This document shows positions 51,974 to 61,124 of a DNA stretch of 64,000 nt, one piece after another. Positions within the stretch are counted from its first letter, which is position 1, and each line of letters opens with the position of its first letter. The notes under the pieces were generated by a model that saw nothing but the letters and a program-made list of their open reading frames with translations, was not told the origin of the DNA and made no database searches. This DNA comes from Streptomyces carminius (lineage in GTDB: Bacteria; Actinomycetota; Actinomycetes; Streptomycetales; Streptomycetaceae), in assembly GCF_002794255.1 (NCBI RefSeq), contig NZ_PGGW01000063.1, positions 59,304 through 123,303 on the forward strand, in the 5' to 3' direction. A program made the position numbers and the translations under genes.

Positions 51974-52573
51974 ATGCCCGCTCAGCAGACCCGCCCCGCC
52001 CGCAAGCGTCTGACCGCCGCCGCGGCCGTCGCCGTCCTCGCCCTGGGCGGTCTCACCGCCTGCGGGACGACGGAGGAGCCGACCGTCACCAAGGCCACGG
52101 CGGCCGGTGCGGACAAGAGCACGGAGAAGAGCGGGGACGCCAAGGCCGCCGACAAGAAGGAGACCGCGGCGGACGGCCCGCTCGGCGCGGGCGACACCGC
52201 GAGCTACGACAGCGGCCTGGGCGTCACCGTCTCCGAGGCCGCCGCCTACACCCCCGGCGAGTACTCGGCCGGTCACACCGAGGGCAACAAGGCGTACAAG
52301 GTCACCGTCACCCTGGCGAACAACGGCGACGAGAAGATCGACATCAGTCTGATCATGCCCACCGCCCGCGCGGGCGAGGAGGGCGTGACCGCCGAGCAGG
52401 TCTTCGACAGCGAGAACGGCGTCGGTGACGGTTTCCAGGGCAACCTGCTGCCGGGCAAGAAGGCCACCGCGGTGCTCGCCTTCGACGTCCCGGCCGACGC
52501 GAAGAACCTCGACGTCGAGGTGGACCTGCTGGACTTCACCTCCGAGCCCGCCCAGTGGAGCCTGCCGCTCTGA
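51974..52573 (+). CDS. DUF4352-like secreted lipoprotein
   Basis: A 199-residue lipoprotein. A twin-basic N-terminus (ARKR), a hydrophobic core and the lipobox LTAC precede a Lys/Ala/Glu/Asp linker. A beta-rich domain from about 75 onward (VTVSEAAAYTPGEYS, YKVTVTLANNGDEKIDI, LLPGKKATAVLAFDVP) matches DUF4352/immunoprotective extracellular folds. Function unknown. I prefer the ATG at 51974, since the signal peptide fits; the ATG at 51950 is possible. It is divergent from the kinase operon. Confidence 0.8.
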   Translation: MPAQQTRPARKRLTAAAAVAVLALGGLTACGTTEEPTVTKATAAGADKSTEKSGDAKAADKKETAADGPLGAGDTASYDSGLGVTVSEAAAYTPGEYSAGHTEGNKAYKVTVTLANNGDEKIDISLIMPTARAGEEGVTAEQVFDSENGVGDGFQGNLLPGKKATAVLAFDVPADAKNLDVEVDLLDFTSEPAQWSLPL

Positions 52574-52661
52574 CGGCACCGCCCGGCACCGGCCCGGCAC
52601 AGGAGCCGGACCGGAGCCGGGCGGCCCGGGGCCGCGTCACCACGGGTCCCCGCCGGGCGCG

Positions 52662-52688
52662 TCAGACGTGTCAGACGTGTCAGACGTG
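52662..52688. repeat. Three tandem 9-bp repeats carrying stop codons
   Basis: TCAGACGTG is repeated three times without interruption. On the minus strand, in the frame of the CocE-like gene, each unit reads His-Val-stop, so the gene ends at the first TGA and two further in-frame TGA codons follow. Confidence 0.75.
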
Positions 52689-54728
52689 GTCGCGGGGCAG
52701 GCGCTCGTTCCAGGTGCGGGAGAACACCCGGTGCTCCCCCTCGTAGCCGTCCAGCGTGGCGTCCAGCAGGAACTCCTCCTCGGTGCACCGCAGCACCTGG
52801 CGGGTCACCGTCCGCGCCCGCCAGTCGCCGCGGGAGAACTCCATCGTCCACTCCGTCTCGCCCCGCGCGGAGGTGAGGTCGTCGGCCACCGAGGCGTACC
52901 GCTCCCAGGCGCGGCGGTGCACCGTCAGGTCGATGCCGTCGAAGCGGACCGTGCCGCCGTCCTTGACGATCTCCAGCGCCGACTCGTAGCCCACCAGGTC
53001 CCGGGTGACCCTCCAGCGCTGCTCGGGCGGGGTGAGCTGGGTGGTCCGCAGCGGCTCGGCGCCCTCGGGCTCGCCGAACGGGTCCCCGTACACCTCGTCG
53101 GACTCGGCGGTCGGGCGCACCGGCAGCGTCAGGGTGCTGGCGGGTGTGTACACGCTCAGCAGCACCGGCCTCGGCGGCGGCCAGGCCAGCGGCCAGTACG
53201 ACGTGGACAGCGACAGCCGGATGCGGTGGCCCGGCGGGAAGGCCTGCGCCACCCCGTTGAGCCGTACCGTCGCCCGGTACCGGCGGCCCGGCACCAGCGG
53301 CTCGGGATCCGCCTCGTGCCCGCCGAGCCGGGTGAGGTTCAGCAGCCCGTAGGTGACCCGGGTGGCACGGCCGTCCGGGGCCACGTCCGACAGCCGCGCG
53401 GCCACCATCGCCACCGGCTCGCTCGCCGACAGCTCCAGCTCCACGGTCGGCTCGCCGAGGATCTCCACCCGCTCGGTGAGGACGTCGCTGTCGAACACCA
53501 GGGAGCCGCCGTCCTCCTCGCGCTGGTCGTACGGCAGGTCCGGCGGCGCGTTGTACGAGGCCCACTTCCCGGCGAACTGGCCCACCGACAGCGGCGACTG
53601 CACCGTCAGCTCCGTCTCCTCGGCCCGGCCGTCCGCCGTCTCCGCCGGCCGGCCGATCCGGTGCGCGTCCAGCGGCAGCACCGTCGGCGTGATGTGCGGC
53701 GACGGCCAGTCGGGCTCACCCACCCAGCGGCCGGGCCGCTCCTCGTACGAGGTGGACGGCGGGACGCTCTCCTGCATCCAGGCGCGCAGCACGGGCGCGT
53801 CCAGCGCTCCGTTGTCAGCGTGGCCGGCGCCCTTGAGCCAGTGGTCCCACCAGCGCACCACCTCCTGCAGATAGCCGATCGCCGGCCCCGGCTGCCCCAG
53901 GTGCGGGTACTTGTGCGACCACGGGCCGATCAGCCCCCTGCGCGGCACGTCCAGGTTCTCCAGCAGCCGGGTGACGGCGTTGGAGTAGCCGTCCGCCCAG
54001 CCGCTGGAGGCCAGCACCGGGACGTTCACCGCCGAGTAGTCCTCACAGACCGAGGCGTGCCGCCAGTACTCGTCGCGCCGCTGGTGGCGCAGCCACTCCA
54101 GGGCCCACGGCCGGGTGTTCTCCAGCCGCTCCCGCCACATCTCGCGCCACCGCTCCCCCACCAGCGCCGGGTCCGGCGGGCAGGTGGCGTAGGCGAACAT
54201 CGTGCCCGCCTCGGCCAGGTTGTCCGACAGCAGACAGCCGCCCATGTAGTGCATGTCGTCGGCGTACCGGTCGTCGGTGAAGGAGGAGACGACGATCGCC
54301 TTCAGGCTCGGCGGGCGGCGGGCGGCCACCTGGAGCGCGGCGAAGGCACCCCAGGAGATGCCCATCATCCCGGTGCCGCCGTCGCACCACGGCTGCTCGG
54401 CGAGCCAGGCCAGCACGTCCTCGGCGTCGGTCTGCTCCACCTCCAGGTACTCGTCGCGCAGCACGCCCTCGGACTCGCCGGTGCCGCGGACGTCCACCCG
54501 CACACACGCGTAGCCGTGCCCGGCCATGTAGGGGTGGTGGATCGAGTCGCGCACCGAGGTCAGATCGCGCCGGCGGTAGGGGATGTACTCCAGGACCGCG
54601 GGCACCGGCTCGGTGTCGGAGGAGACCGGGCGCCAGATCCGGGCCGCCAGCCGGGTCCCGTCCGAGACCGGGATCCAGACGTGCTCCTCCTCCTTGACCG
54701 CGTACGGCAGGCTCGTCACACAGCGCAC
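52680..54728 (-). CDS. CocE/NonD-family hydrolase (X-Pro dipeptidyl-peptidase S15 type)
   Basis: A 682-residue alpha/beta hydrolase. The nucleophile is S125 in GISWGA, the acid D246 in GWADGYSN and the base H272 in GPWSHKYPH. A C-terminal jelly-roll domain (about 400-560) has the PVAMVAARLSDVAPDG block of this family. About 110 further residues lie beyond that domain (VGYESALEIVKDGG onward), more than in typical CocE. It would cleave acyl or peptidyl esters or amides in the cytosol. The GTG start at 54728 lies 8 bp after the ATP-grasp gene, so the two form an operon. Confidence 0.9.
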   Translation of the reverse strand: MRCVTSLPYAVKEEEHVWIPVSDGTRLAARIWRPVSSDTEPVPAVLEYIPYRRRDLTSVRDSIHHPYMAGHGYACVRVDVRGTGESEGVLRDEYLEVEQTDAEDVLAWLAEQPWCDGGTGMMGISWGAFAALQVAARRPPSLKAIVVSSFTDDRYADDMHYMGGCLLSDNLAEAGTMFAYATCPPDPALVGERWREMWRERLENTRPWALEWLRHQRRDEYWRHASVCEDYSAVNVPVLASSGWADGYSNAVTRLLENLDVPRRGLIGPWSHKYPHLGQPGPAIGYLQEVVRWWDHWLKGAGHADNGALDAPVLRAWMQESVPPSTSYEERPGRWVGEPDWPSPHITPTVLPLDAHRIGRPAETADGRAEETELTVQSPLSVGQFAGKWASYNAPPDLPYDQREEDGGSLVFDSDVLTERVEILGEPTVELELSASEPVAMVAARLSDVAPDGRATRVTYGLLNLTRLGGHEADPEPLVPGRRYRATVRLNGVAQAFPPGHRIRLSLSTSYWPLAWPPPRPVLLSVYTPASTLTLPVRPTAESDEVYGDPFGEPEGAEPLRTTQLTPPEQRWRVTRDLVGYESALEIVKDGGTVRFDGIDLTVHRRAWERYASVADDLTSARGETEWTMEFSRGDWRARTVTRQVLRCTEEEFLLDATLDGYEGEHRVFSRTWNERLPRDHV

Positions 54729-54736
54729 GGGGGAAC

Positions 54737-56011
54737 CTACTCCTCTCCGAACTCGTAGGGCAGCATCGCCAGACAGCGGTCGTACTTCTCGCGCAGCTCC
54801 GCCTCGCTGTCCGCGCCGACGTAGACGTGCGCCAGCTCGTAGCTGTAGCTGTCCTGGCCCGACAGCTCCGACAGCCGCTGCCCGTCGGCCACCTTCACCG
54901 CGACCCGCACCCCGGGTATCTCGCGCTCCACCCGCTCGATCTCCTCCTCCGTCGGCACCCGCCGCACCACGCCGTCGGTGAACTGCCGGTGGTACCACTT
55001 GCCGGACACCGCGTAGGGGCCGGCGCGGTACGGCAGCTCCGGGTCGCGTCCCAGCGCCAGGCTGAGCATGCAGTGGTGGTTGGGCACGCCGTCGACGAAC
55101 TCGAACAGCTCGGCGTGCGACTGGGAGTGCCGCGGGTTGATCTCCAGCAGGGCTATCTCGTCCTTCGCCGCGTCGTAGAAGTACTCGATGCTGAACGTCG
55201 CCCAGTTCATGCCGATCCGCTCGATCACCCGCCGGGAGACCTCCCGCAGCCGCCGCACCACCGGCTCGGGCAGCGCCGAGGGGTACTGGTGCCGCAGGAA
55301 GCTGGAGGTGCCGGGGTAGTTGATCGAGTCCAGCACCCCGTAGACGACCACCTCGCCGTCGTACACATAGCCCTCGACGGCGGCCTGCACCCCCGACAGC
55401 GACTCCTCGGCCAGACACGCCTGCCCGCCCGCCTCGGCGACCTCGGGCGGCAGGTCCAGGCGGTCCATGACGAACTCGAAGGGGCGGCCGATCCGGCCGA
55501 TGCCCTCCCGGATCTCGGCCACGGCCTGCCGGAACTCCGTCTCGTCCGCCACCCCGAAGGCCAGCTCCGAGGAGTAGGACTTGACCGGCTTGAGCCACAT
55601 CGGGAACCGCAGGCCCTCCGGCGGCTTCGGCTCACCCTCCAGGTCCACCAGCGCGAAACGCGGGTGCTCGTCGACGACCTGGCTCTGCTCCAGCCGGCTC
55701 CAGTACTTGTGCTCGCACTTGACCACGGACTCCAGGCTGGTGGCGCGCGTCCCGTACCGCTCGGCCAGGATCGGCACCAGCGTGCTGACCGGGAAGTCCC
55801 AGTAGCCGACGATCGCGTCGATGCTCCCGTCGAAGGCGTCCAGCTCCTTGCATGCCTTCGCCAGCAGGTCCGCCACGGGGATCTCGCCCTGCTGGAGCTC
55901 CGCGACGTCCAGCAGCGGGTGGAACCGGTAGCCCACCGCGAACGGCACCTCACTCAGGGTCCGCCGGTTCTCCTCGTCCAGTCCGATGACGAACACGTTC
56001 GTCTGGGCCAC
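54737..56011 (-). CDS. ATP-grasp domain protein (carboxylate-amine/thiol ligase-like)
   Basis: A 424-residue enzyme of the ATP-grasp superfamily. An N-terminal Rossmann-like part has VFVIGLDEENRRTL and IDAIVGYWDFPVS. The ATP-grasp core follows (about 100-320; MWLKPVKSYSSELAF with the ATP-binding Lys, SIEYFYDAAKDEIALLEINPRHSQSHAE with metal-binding Glu and Asn). A C-terminal about 90 residues complete the fold. It probably joins a carboxylate to an amine; substrates unknown. The GTG at 56011 has GGAGG with 5-nt spacing. It is in an operon with the CocE-like hydrolase. Confidence 0.87.
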   Translation of the reverse strand: MAQTNVFVIGLDEENRRTLSEVPFAVGYRFHPLLDVAELQQGEIPVADLLAKACKELDAFDGSIDAIVGYWDFPVSTLVPILAERYGTRATSLESVVKCEHKYWSRLEQSQVVDEHPRFALVDLEGEPKPPEGLRFPMWLKPVKSYSSELAFGVADETEFRQAVAEIREGIGRIGRPFEFVMDRLDLPPEVAEAGGQACLAEESLSGVQAAVEGYVYDGEVVVYGVLDSINYPGTSSFLRHQYPSALPEPVVRRLREVSRRVIERIGMNWATFSIEYFYDAAKDEIALLEINPRHSQSHAELFEFVDGVPNHHCMLSLALGRDPELPYRAGPYAVSGKWYHRQFTDGVVRRVPTEEEIERVEREIPGVRVAVKVADGQRLSELSGQDSYSYELAHVYVGADSEAELREKYDRCLAMLPYEFGEE

Positions 56012-56117
56012 TGCCGCCTCCTCGCGCGTTGGATCACGAGTCCTTCCGGCTACCCTGCGGCCCGGCGACCATTCGCCCACCTGGGGAAACACGGCGCATA
56101 ACACCGGTAAGCGTTTC

Positions 56118-56173
56118 GAAAAGAAACAGAAAAGACCGGTGGGCCGGGCGGTGTGTCCCGCCCGGCCCACCGG
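56118..56173 (-). terminator. Intrinsic terminator of the aldo/keto reductase gene
   Basis: A perfect 16-bp stem (56136-56151 with 56158-56173) with a 6-nt loop starts 13 bp after the stop. It is followed on the minus strand by a pyrimidine- and T-rich tail (TCTTTTCTGTTTCTTTT), a classic rho-independent layout that is unusual in this genome. Confidence 0.85.
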
Positions 56174-56186
56174 CCGCCCGCACCCG

Positions 56187-57170
56187 TCACCAGCGGTGGT
56201 GCACCTGCGCCCGGATCCGCCGGTCGTACAGCTCCCCGATCGCCTGAAGCGTCCGCTCCGGCAGCGGCGGCAGCTCGGCGGCCCGCGCGTTCGCCCGCGC
56301 CTGCTCCACACTGCGTGCCCCCGGGATCACCGAGGTCACCCCCGGCTGCTGGACGATCCACCGCAGCGCCGTCTGCGCCGGGGTGTAACCCTCCGGAGCC
56401 AGCTCCGTGAACTCCTTCGCCGCCGCCAGACCCGTCTCGTAGTCCACCCCCGAGAACGTCTCGCCCTGGTCGAACGCCTCACCGTGCCGGTTGAAGTTCC
56501 GGTGGTCGTCCGGCGAGAACACCGTCTCGCGGGTGTAGCGGCCCGACAGCAGGCCCGAGGCCAGCGGCACCCGCGCGATGATGCCCACCCCCGCCTCCGA
56601 CGCCGCCGGAAGGACCTCCTCCAGCGGCTTGAGCCGGAACGGGTTGAGGATGATCTGCACACTCGCCACCCCCGGCCGGGCGATCGCCGCGAGCGCCTGC
56701 GCACAGGTCTCCACACTCACCGCGTACGCCGCCACCCGCCCCTCGGCCACCAGGGTGTCCAGCCCGTCGAACACCTCGTCCGAGGAGATCACCGCCGTCG
56801 GCGGGCAGTGCAGCTGCACCAGGTCCAGCGTCTCCACACCCAGATTGGTGCGCGAACGGTCCGTCCAGGCCCGGAAGTTGTCCAGGGCGTAGTGCTCGGG
56901 AAGCTGCTCCACCCGGCGGCCCATCTTCGTCGCCACGAACACGTCCAGCCCCGGACGCTCCCGCAGGAACCGGCCGATCAGCCGCTCGCTGCGGCCGTCC
57001 CCGTACACGTCCGCGGTGTCGAAGAACGTCACCCCGGACTCCACCGCCGCGTCCAGCACCGCCAGGGCGTCCTCCTCACGCACCTGACCCCAGTCCGCAC
57101 CCAGCTGCCAGGTGCCCAGTCCCACGACGGACACCGCGCGGCCCGTCCTTCCCAGTACTCGCTGCTCCAT
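56187..57170 (-). CDS. Aldo/keto reductase
   Basis: A 327-residue NADPH-dependent TIM-barrel oxidoreductase. The catalytic tetrad region is visible: FFDTADVYGDGRSE (Asp, Tyr), VATKMGRR (Lys) and LDLVQLHCPP (His). The C-terminal cofactor segment is GVTSVIPGARSVEQARAN. It reduces aldehydes or ketones; substrate unknown. The ATG at 57170 lacks a Shine-Dalgarno but a perfect TAGGAT -10 element ends 7 nt upstream, so the mRNA is probably leaderless. Confidence 0.94.
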   Translation of the reverse strand: MEQRVLGRTGRAVSVVGLGTWQLGADWGQVREEDALAVLDAAVESGVTFFDTADVYGDGRSERLIGRFLRERPGLDVFVATKMGRRVEQLPEHYALDNFRAWTDRSRTNLGVETLDLVQLHCPPTAVISSDEVFDGLDTLVAEGRVAAYAVSVETCAQALAAIARPGVASVQIILNPFRLKPLEEVLPAASEAGVGIIARVPLASGLLSGRYTRETVFSPDDHRNFNRHGEAFDQGETFSGVDYETGLAAAKEFTELAPEGYTPAQTALRWIVQQPGVTSVIPGARSVEQARANARAAELPPLPERTLQAIGELYDRRIRAQVHHRW

Positions 57171-57177
57171 GAACGCG

Positions 57178-57183
57178 ATCCTA
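57178..57183 (-). promoter_or_regulatory. -10 element of the aldo/keto reductase gene
   Basis: TAGGAT on the minus strand, 7 nt before the ATG, predicts initiation at or next to the start codon (leaderless mRNA). Confidence 0.55.
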
Positions 57184-57185
57184 CG

Positions 57186-57219
57186 GGCGGACCGGCCCGG
57201 AACACCGGACCGGTCCGCC
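57186..57219 (-). terminator. Hairpin between mfd and the aldo/keto reductase gene
   Basis: A 10-bp stem GGCGGACCGG (57186-57195) and CCGGTCCGCC (57210-57219) with a 14-nt loop may end mfd transcription. It overlaps the expected -35 region of the next gene, so it could also be an operator. Confidence 0.5.
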
Positions 57220-57286
57220 TTCATACACCCAGGTCAGCCCGCGCGGGATCGCTCCCACCGGCGGCTCCCCCCGCCACCGGCCGCCC

Positions 57287-60200
57287 TCAGCCCAGCACCG
57301 TGGTCAGGAACTCACCCACCCACGCCAGCAGTTCACGCCCCACCACCGGCTTCCCGCCGATCCGCGCCGTCGCCGGACGCGGCACCAGCACCTGGTTCGC
57401 GGCCGGCTTGATCACCGACCGCGGGTACAGCCGCTTCAGCCGCAGCTCCTGCGACTCGCGCAGCTCCACCGGCGCGAACCGCACGTTCGGCCCCTGGAGC
57501 GTGATGTCGGCGACCCCGAACGACCGCGCCAGCATCCGCAGCCCCGCCACCAGCAGCAGGTTCTCCACCGGCTCCGGCAGCGGACCGTAGCGGTCGGCCA
57601 GCTCCTCCCGGACCGCCGCGATGTCCTCCTCCGAGTCCGCCTCCGCGATCGCCCGGTACGCCTGCAGCCGCAACCGCTCCCCCGGCGCGTAGTCGTGCGG
57701 CACATGGGCGTCCACCGGCAGCTCGATCCGCACCTCCAGCGGCGGCTCCTCCGCCGCGCCCCCGGAGCCGCCGGACTCCAGCGCCGCCCGGAACTCGGCC
57801 ACCGCCTCCCCCACCATCCGCACGTACAGATCGAAACCGACCCCGGCGATGTGCCCGGACTGCTCCCCGCCCAGCAGATTCCCCGCCCCGCGGATCTCCA
57901 GGTCCTTCATCGCCACGTACATGCCCGCACCCATCTCCGTGTGCTGCGCGATCGTCGCCAGCCGCTCGTGCGCCGTCTCCGTCAGCGGCCTCTCCGGCGG
58001 ATACAGGAAGTACGCGTAACCCCGCTCCCGGCTGCGGCCCACCCGGCCCCGCAACTGGTGCAGCTGCGACAGCCCGAACATGTCGCCCCGCTCCACGATC
58101 AGCGTGTTCGCGTTGGAGATGTCGATGCCCGACTCCACGATCGTCGTGGAGACCAGCACGTCGAACCTCTTCTCCCAGAAGTCCACCACCACCTTCTCCA
58201 GCGCCGCCTCCGACATCTGGCCGTGCGCCGTGGCGATCCGCGCCTCCGGCACGATCTGCCGCAGCCGCGCCGCCGCCCGGTCGATCGACTCCACCCGGTT
58301 GTGGATGTAGAACACCTGGCCCTCGCGCAGCAGCTCCCGCCGGATCGCCGCACCGATCTGCCGCTCCTCGTACGGCCCGACGAACGTCAGCACCGGATGC
58401 CGCTCCTCCGGCGGCGTGGTGATCGTCGACATCTCCCGGATGCCCGTCACCGCCATCTCCAGCGTCCGCGGGATCGGCGTCGCCGACATCGTCAGCACGT
58501 CCACGTTCGCCCGCAGCTTCTTCAGCTGCTCCTTGTGCTCCACACCGAACCGCTGCTCCTCGTCGACGATCACCAGACCCAGGTCCTTGAAGTTCGTCTC
58601 CGACGAGAACAGCCGGTGCGTGCCGATCACCACGTCCACGCTGCCGTCCCGCAGCCCCTCCAGCACCGCCCTCGCCTCGGTGTCCGACTGGAACCGCGAC
58701 AGCGCCCGCACCTTCACCGGGAACTGCGCGTACCGCTCCGAGAACGTCCCGAAGTGCTGCTGCACCAGCAGCGTCGTCGGCACCAGCACGGCCACCTGCT
58801 TGCCGTCCTGCACCGCCTTGAACGCCGCCCGCACCGCGATCTCCGTCTTGCCGTAGCCCACGTCCCCGCAGACCAGCCGGTCCATCGGCACCGGCTTCTC
58901 CATGTCCGCCTTCACCTCGGCGATCGTGGTCAGCTGGTCCGGCGTCTCCACGTACGGGAACGCGTCCTCCAGCTCCCGCTGCCACGGCGAGTCCGCCCCG
59001 AAGACATGCCCCGGCGCCGCCATCCGCGCCGAGTACAGCTTGATCAGATCCGCGGCGATCTCCTTGACCGCCTTCTTCGCCCGCGCCTTCGTCTTCGTCC
59101 AGTCCGCACCCCCCAGCCGGTGCAGCGACGGCTGCTCACCCCCCACGTACTTGGTGATCAGCTCCAACTGGTCCGTCGGCACGAACAACCGGTCACCCGG
59201 CTGCCCCCGCTTCGCCGGCGCGTACTCCACCACCAGGTACTCGCGCGTCGCGCCCTGCACCGTCCGCTGCACCATCTCGACATAGCGGCCCACCCCGTGC
59301 TGCTCGTGCACGATGTAGTCCCCCGCCTGCAGCGTCAGCGGATCGATCGTCTTCCGCCGCCGCACCGGCATCCGGCCCAGCTCCCGGCTCGCCGCCCGCT
59401 GCCCCGTCAGATCCGTCTCCGTCAGCACCGCCAGCCGCAGCCCCGCGTCGACGAACCCGCTCTCCAGCGACCCGCACGACACCTGCACCACCGACGGGGC
59501 GATCCCACCCAACTCCGGCTCCAGCCGCGCGGCGATCCCCTCACCGCCCAGCACCTCCACCGTCCGGGCCGCCGGACCCTGCCCCTGGGTCAGGTACACA
59601 CACCGCCAGCCGTCCGCCAGCCACCCCTTGGTGTCCGCCAGCGCCCGCGCCGTGTCCCCCCGGTAACTCTCCGGAGCCCGCATCCCCAGCGTCAGCACGT
59701 CACCGCCGTCACCCGCGCCACCGCCGTCACCCGCGTCCCCCGCGCCCGCGGCGAACGGACTCACCGACCACCACAGCACCCCCAGCTCACGCGCCCGCTC
59801 CCGGACATCCGCCAACGACCACAGCGACGCCGCACCCAGATCGACCGGCGCCTGCCCGCCGCCCGCCGACGCCGCCCACGACGCCTGCAGGAACTCCCGC
59901 GACGTGGCCACCAGATCCGCCGCCCGTGCCCGCACCCGCTCCGGATCGCACACCACCGCCATGCTCCCCGCCGGCAGCACGTCCAGCAGCAGCTCCATGT
60001 CGTCCACCAGCACCGGCGCCAGGGACTCCATCCCCTCCACCGCGATGCCCTCGGCGATCTTCCCCAGCAGCTCGTCCAGCTCCGGATGCTCCCGCGCCAG
60101 CTCCGCCGCCCGCGCCCGCACCTGCTCCGTCAGCAGCAGCTCACGGCACGGCGACGCCCACAGACCGTGCTCCGCCACCTCCAGGGACCGCTGGTCGGCC

Positions 60201-60862
60201 ACCTTGAAGTAGCGGATCTCCTCCACCTCGTCGCCCCAGAACTCCACCCGCAGCGGATGCTCCTCCGTCGGCGGGAAGACATCCAGGATCCCGCCGCGCA
60301 CGGCGAACTCCCCCCGCTTCTCCACCAGCTCCACCCGCGCGTACGCCGCCGCCGCCAGCGCGTCCACCACCGCGCCCATCTCCACCTGCTGCCCGGCGCG
60401 CAGACCCACCGGCTCCAGCTCCCCCAGCCCCTTCACCTGCGGCTGCAGCACCGACCGCACCGGCGCCACCACCACCCGCACCGGACCCGCCGACGGATCG
60501 TCCGCACGCGGATGCGCCAACCGCCGCAACACCGCCAGCCGCCGCCCCACCGTGTCCGAACGCGGCGACAACCGCTCATGCGGCAGCGTCTCCCACGCCG
60601 GATACTCCACCACCGCGTTCTCGTCCCCCGCCGGCATCAGCGACCGCAGCGCCGACACCAGCTCCTCCGCCTCCCGCCCCGTCGCCGTCACCGCCAGCAC
60701 CGTGCGCCCCGCCGACCGCGCCAGCGCCGCCACCGCGAAAGGCCGCGCCGCCGGCGGCCCGACCAGATCCACCCCGTACCGACCGCCGCCGGCCGCGGCC
60801 CGCACCGCCTCGTCCAGCGCGGGATCACGGACAACGGCGTCAAGAAGACCGGTGAGACTCAT
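57287..60862 (-). CDS. mfd: Transcription-repair coupling factor
   Basis: A 1191-residue SF2 DNA translocase that removes stalled RNA polymerase and recruits UvrA. The order is canonical: UvrB-like N-terminal module (ENAVVEYPAWETLPHERLSP), RNA-polymerase-interacting domain (DYIVHEQHGVGRYVEMV), helicase motifs (RLVCGDVGYGKTEIAVRAAF Walker A, VIVDEEQRFGVEHKE DEEQ box, TMSATPIPRTLEM, QLHQLRGRVGRS) and the C-terminal TRCF domain (LPVDAHVPHDY). An acidic Gly/Asp insert lies near 370-380. The start is the ATG at 60862. Length matches the family. Confidence 0.97.
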   Translation of the reverse strand: MSLTGLLDAVVRDPALDEAVRAAAGGGRYGVDLVGPPAARPFAVAALARSAGRTVLAVTATGREAEELVSALRSLMPAGDENAVVEYPAWETLPHERLSPRSDTVGRRLAVLRRLAHPRADDPSAGPVRVVVAPVRSVLQPQVKGLGELEPVGLRAGQQVEMGAVVDALAAAAYARVELVEKRGEFAVRGGILDVFPPTEEHPLRVEFWGDEVEEIRYFKVADQRSLEVAEHGLWASPCRELLLTEQVRARAAELAREHPELDELLGKIAEGIAVEGMESLAPVLVDDMELLLDVLPAGSMAVVCDPERVRARAADLVATSREFLQASWAASAGGGQAPVDLGAASLWSLADVRERARELGVLWWSVSPFAAGAGDAGDGGGAGDGGDVLTLGMRAPESYRGDTARALADTKGWLADGWRCVYLTQGQGPAARTVEVLGGEGIAARLEPELGGIAPSVVQVSCGSLESGFVDAGLRLAVLTETDLTGQRAASRELGRMPVRRRKTIDPLTLQAGDYIVHEQHGVGRYVEMVQRTVQGATREYLVVEYAPAKRGQPGDRLFVPTDQLELITKYVGGEQPSLHRLGGADWTKTKARAKKAVKEIAADLIKLYSARMAAPGHVFGADSPWQRELEDAFPYVETPDQLTTIAEVKADMEKPVPMDRLVCGDVGYGKTEIAVRAAFKAVQDGKQVAVLVPTTLLVQQHFGTFSERYAQFPVKVRALSRFQSDTEARAVLEGLRDGSVDVVIGTHRLFSSETNFKDLGLVIVDEEQRFGVEHKEQLKKLRANVDVLTMSATPIPRTLEMAVTGIREMSTITTPPEERHPVLTFVGPYEERQIGAAIRRELLREGQVFYIHNRVESIDRAAARLRQIVPEARIATAHGQMSEAALEKVVVDFWEKRFDVLVSTTIVESGIDISNANTLIVERGDMFGLSQLHQLRGRVGRSRERGYAYFLYPPERPLTETAHERLATIAQHTEMGAGMYVAMKDLEIRGAGNLLGGEQSGHIAGVGFDLYVRMVGEAVAEFRAALESGGSGGAAEEPPLEVRIELPVDAHVPHDYAPGERLRLQAYRAIAEADSEEDIAAVREELADRYGPLPEPVENLLLVAGLRMLARSFGVADITLQGPNVRFAPVELRESQELRLKRLYPRSVIKPAANQVLVPRPATARIGGKPVVGRELLAWVGEFLTTVLG

Positions 60863-61124
60863 CGAGGCATTCCATCCCAGGGGCTGGACAACATGGGCAG
60901 CCACCCGGACGGACCACGCCCGGGCAACACGAACGGCCCGACACGCCGCGCGGGCCGGGGGTTCCAGCCTACGACGGACCCGCACCCGCCGCCGCCGCAC
61001 CGCACCCCCGGCCGCGGACCCCCGGAGCCGCACCCCCGCACACCACGGCGGCCCGGCCCCGGCAGGCAGACCGCACCCACCGGAACCGGGCCGCCGCCGA
61101 CGACCGCGGAACAGCCCCCCGCGA

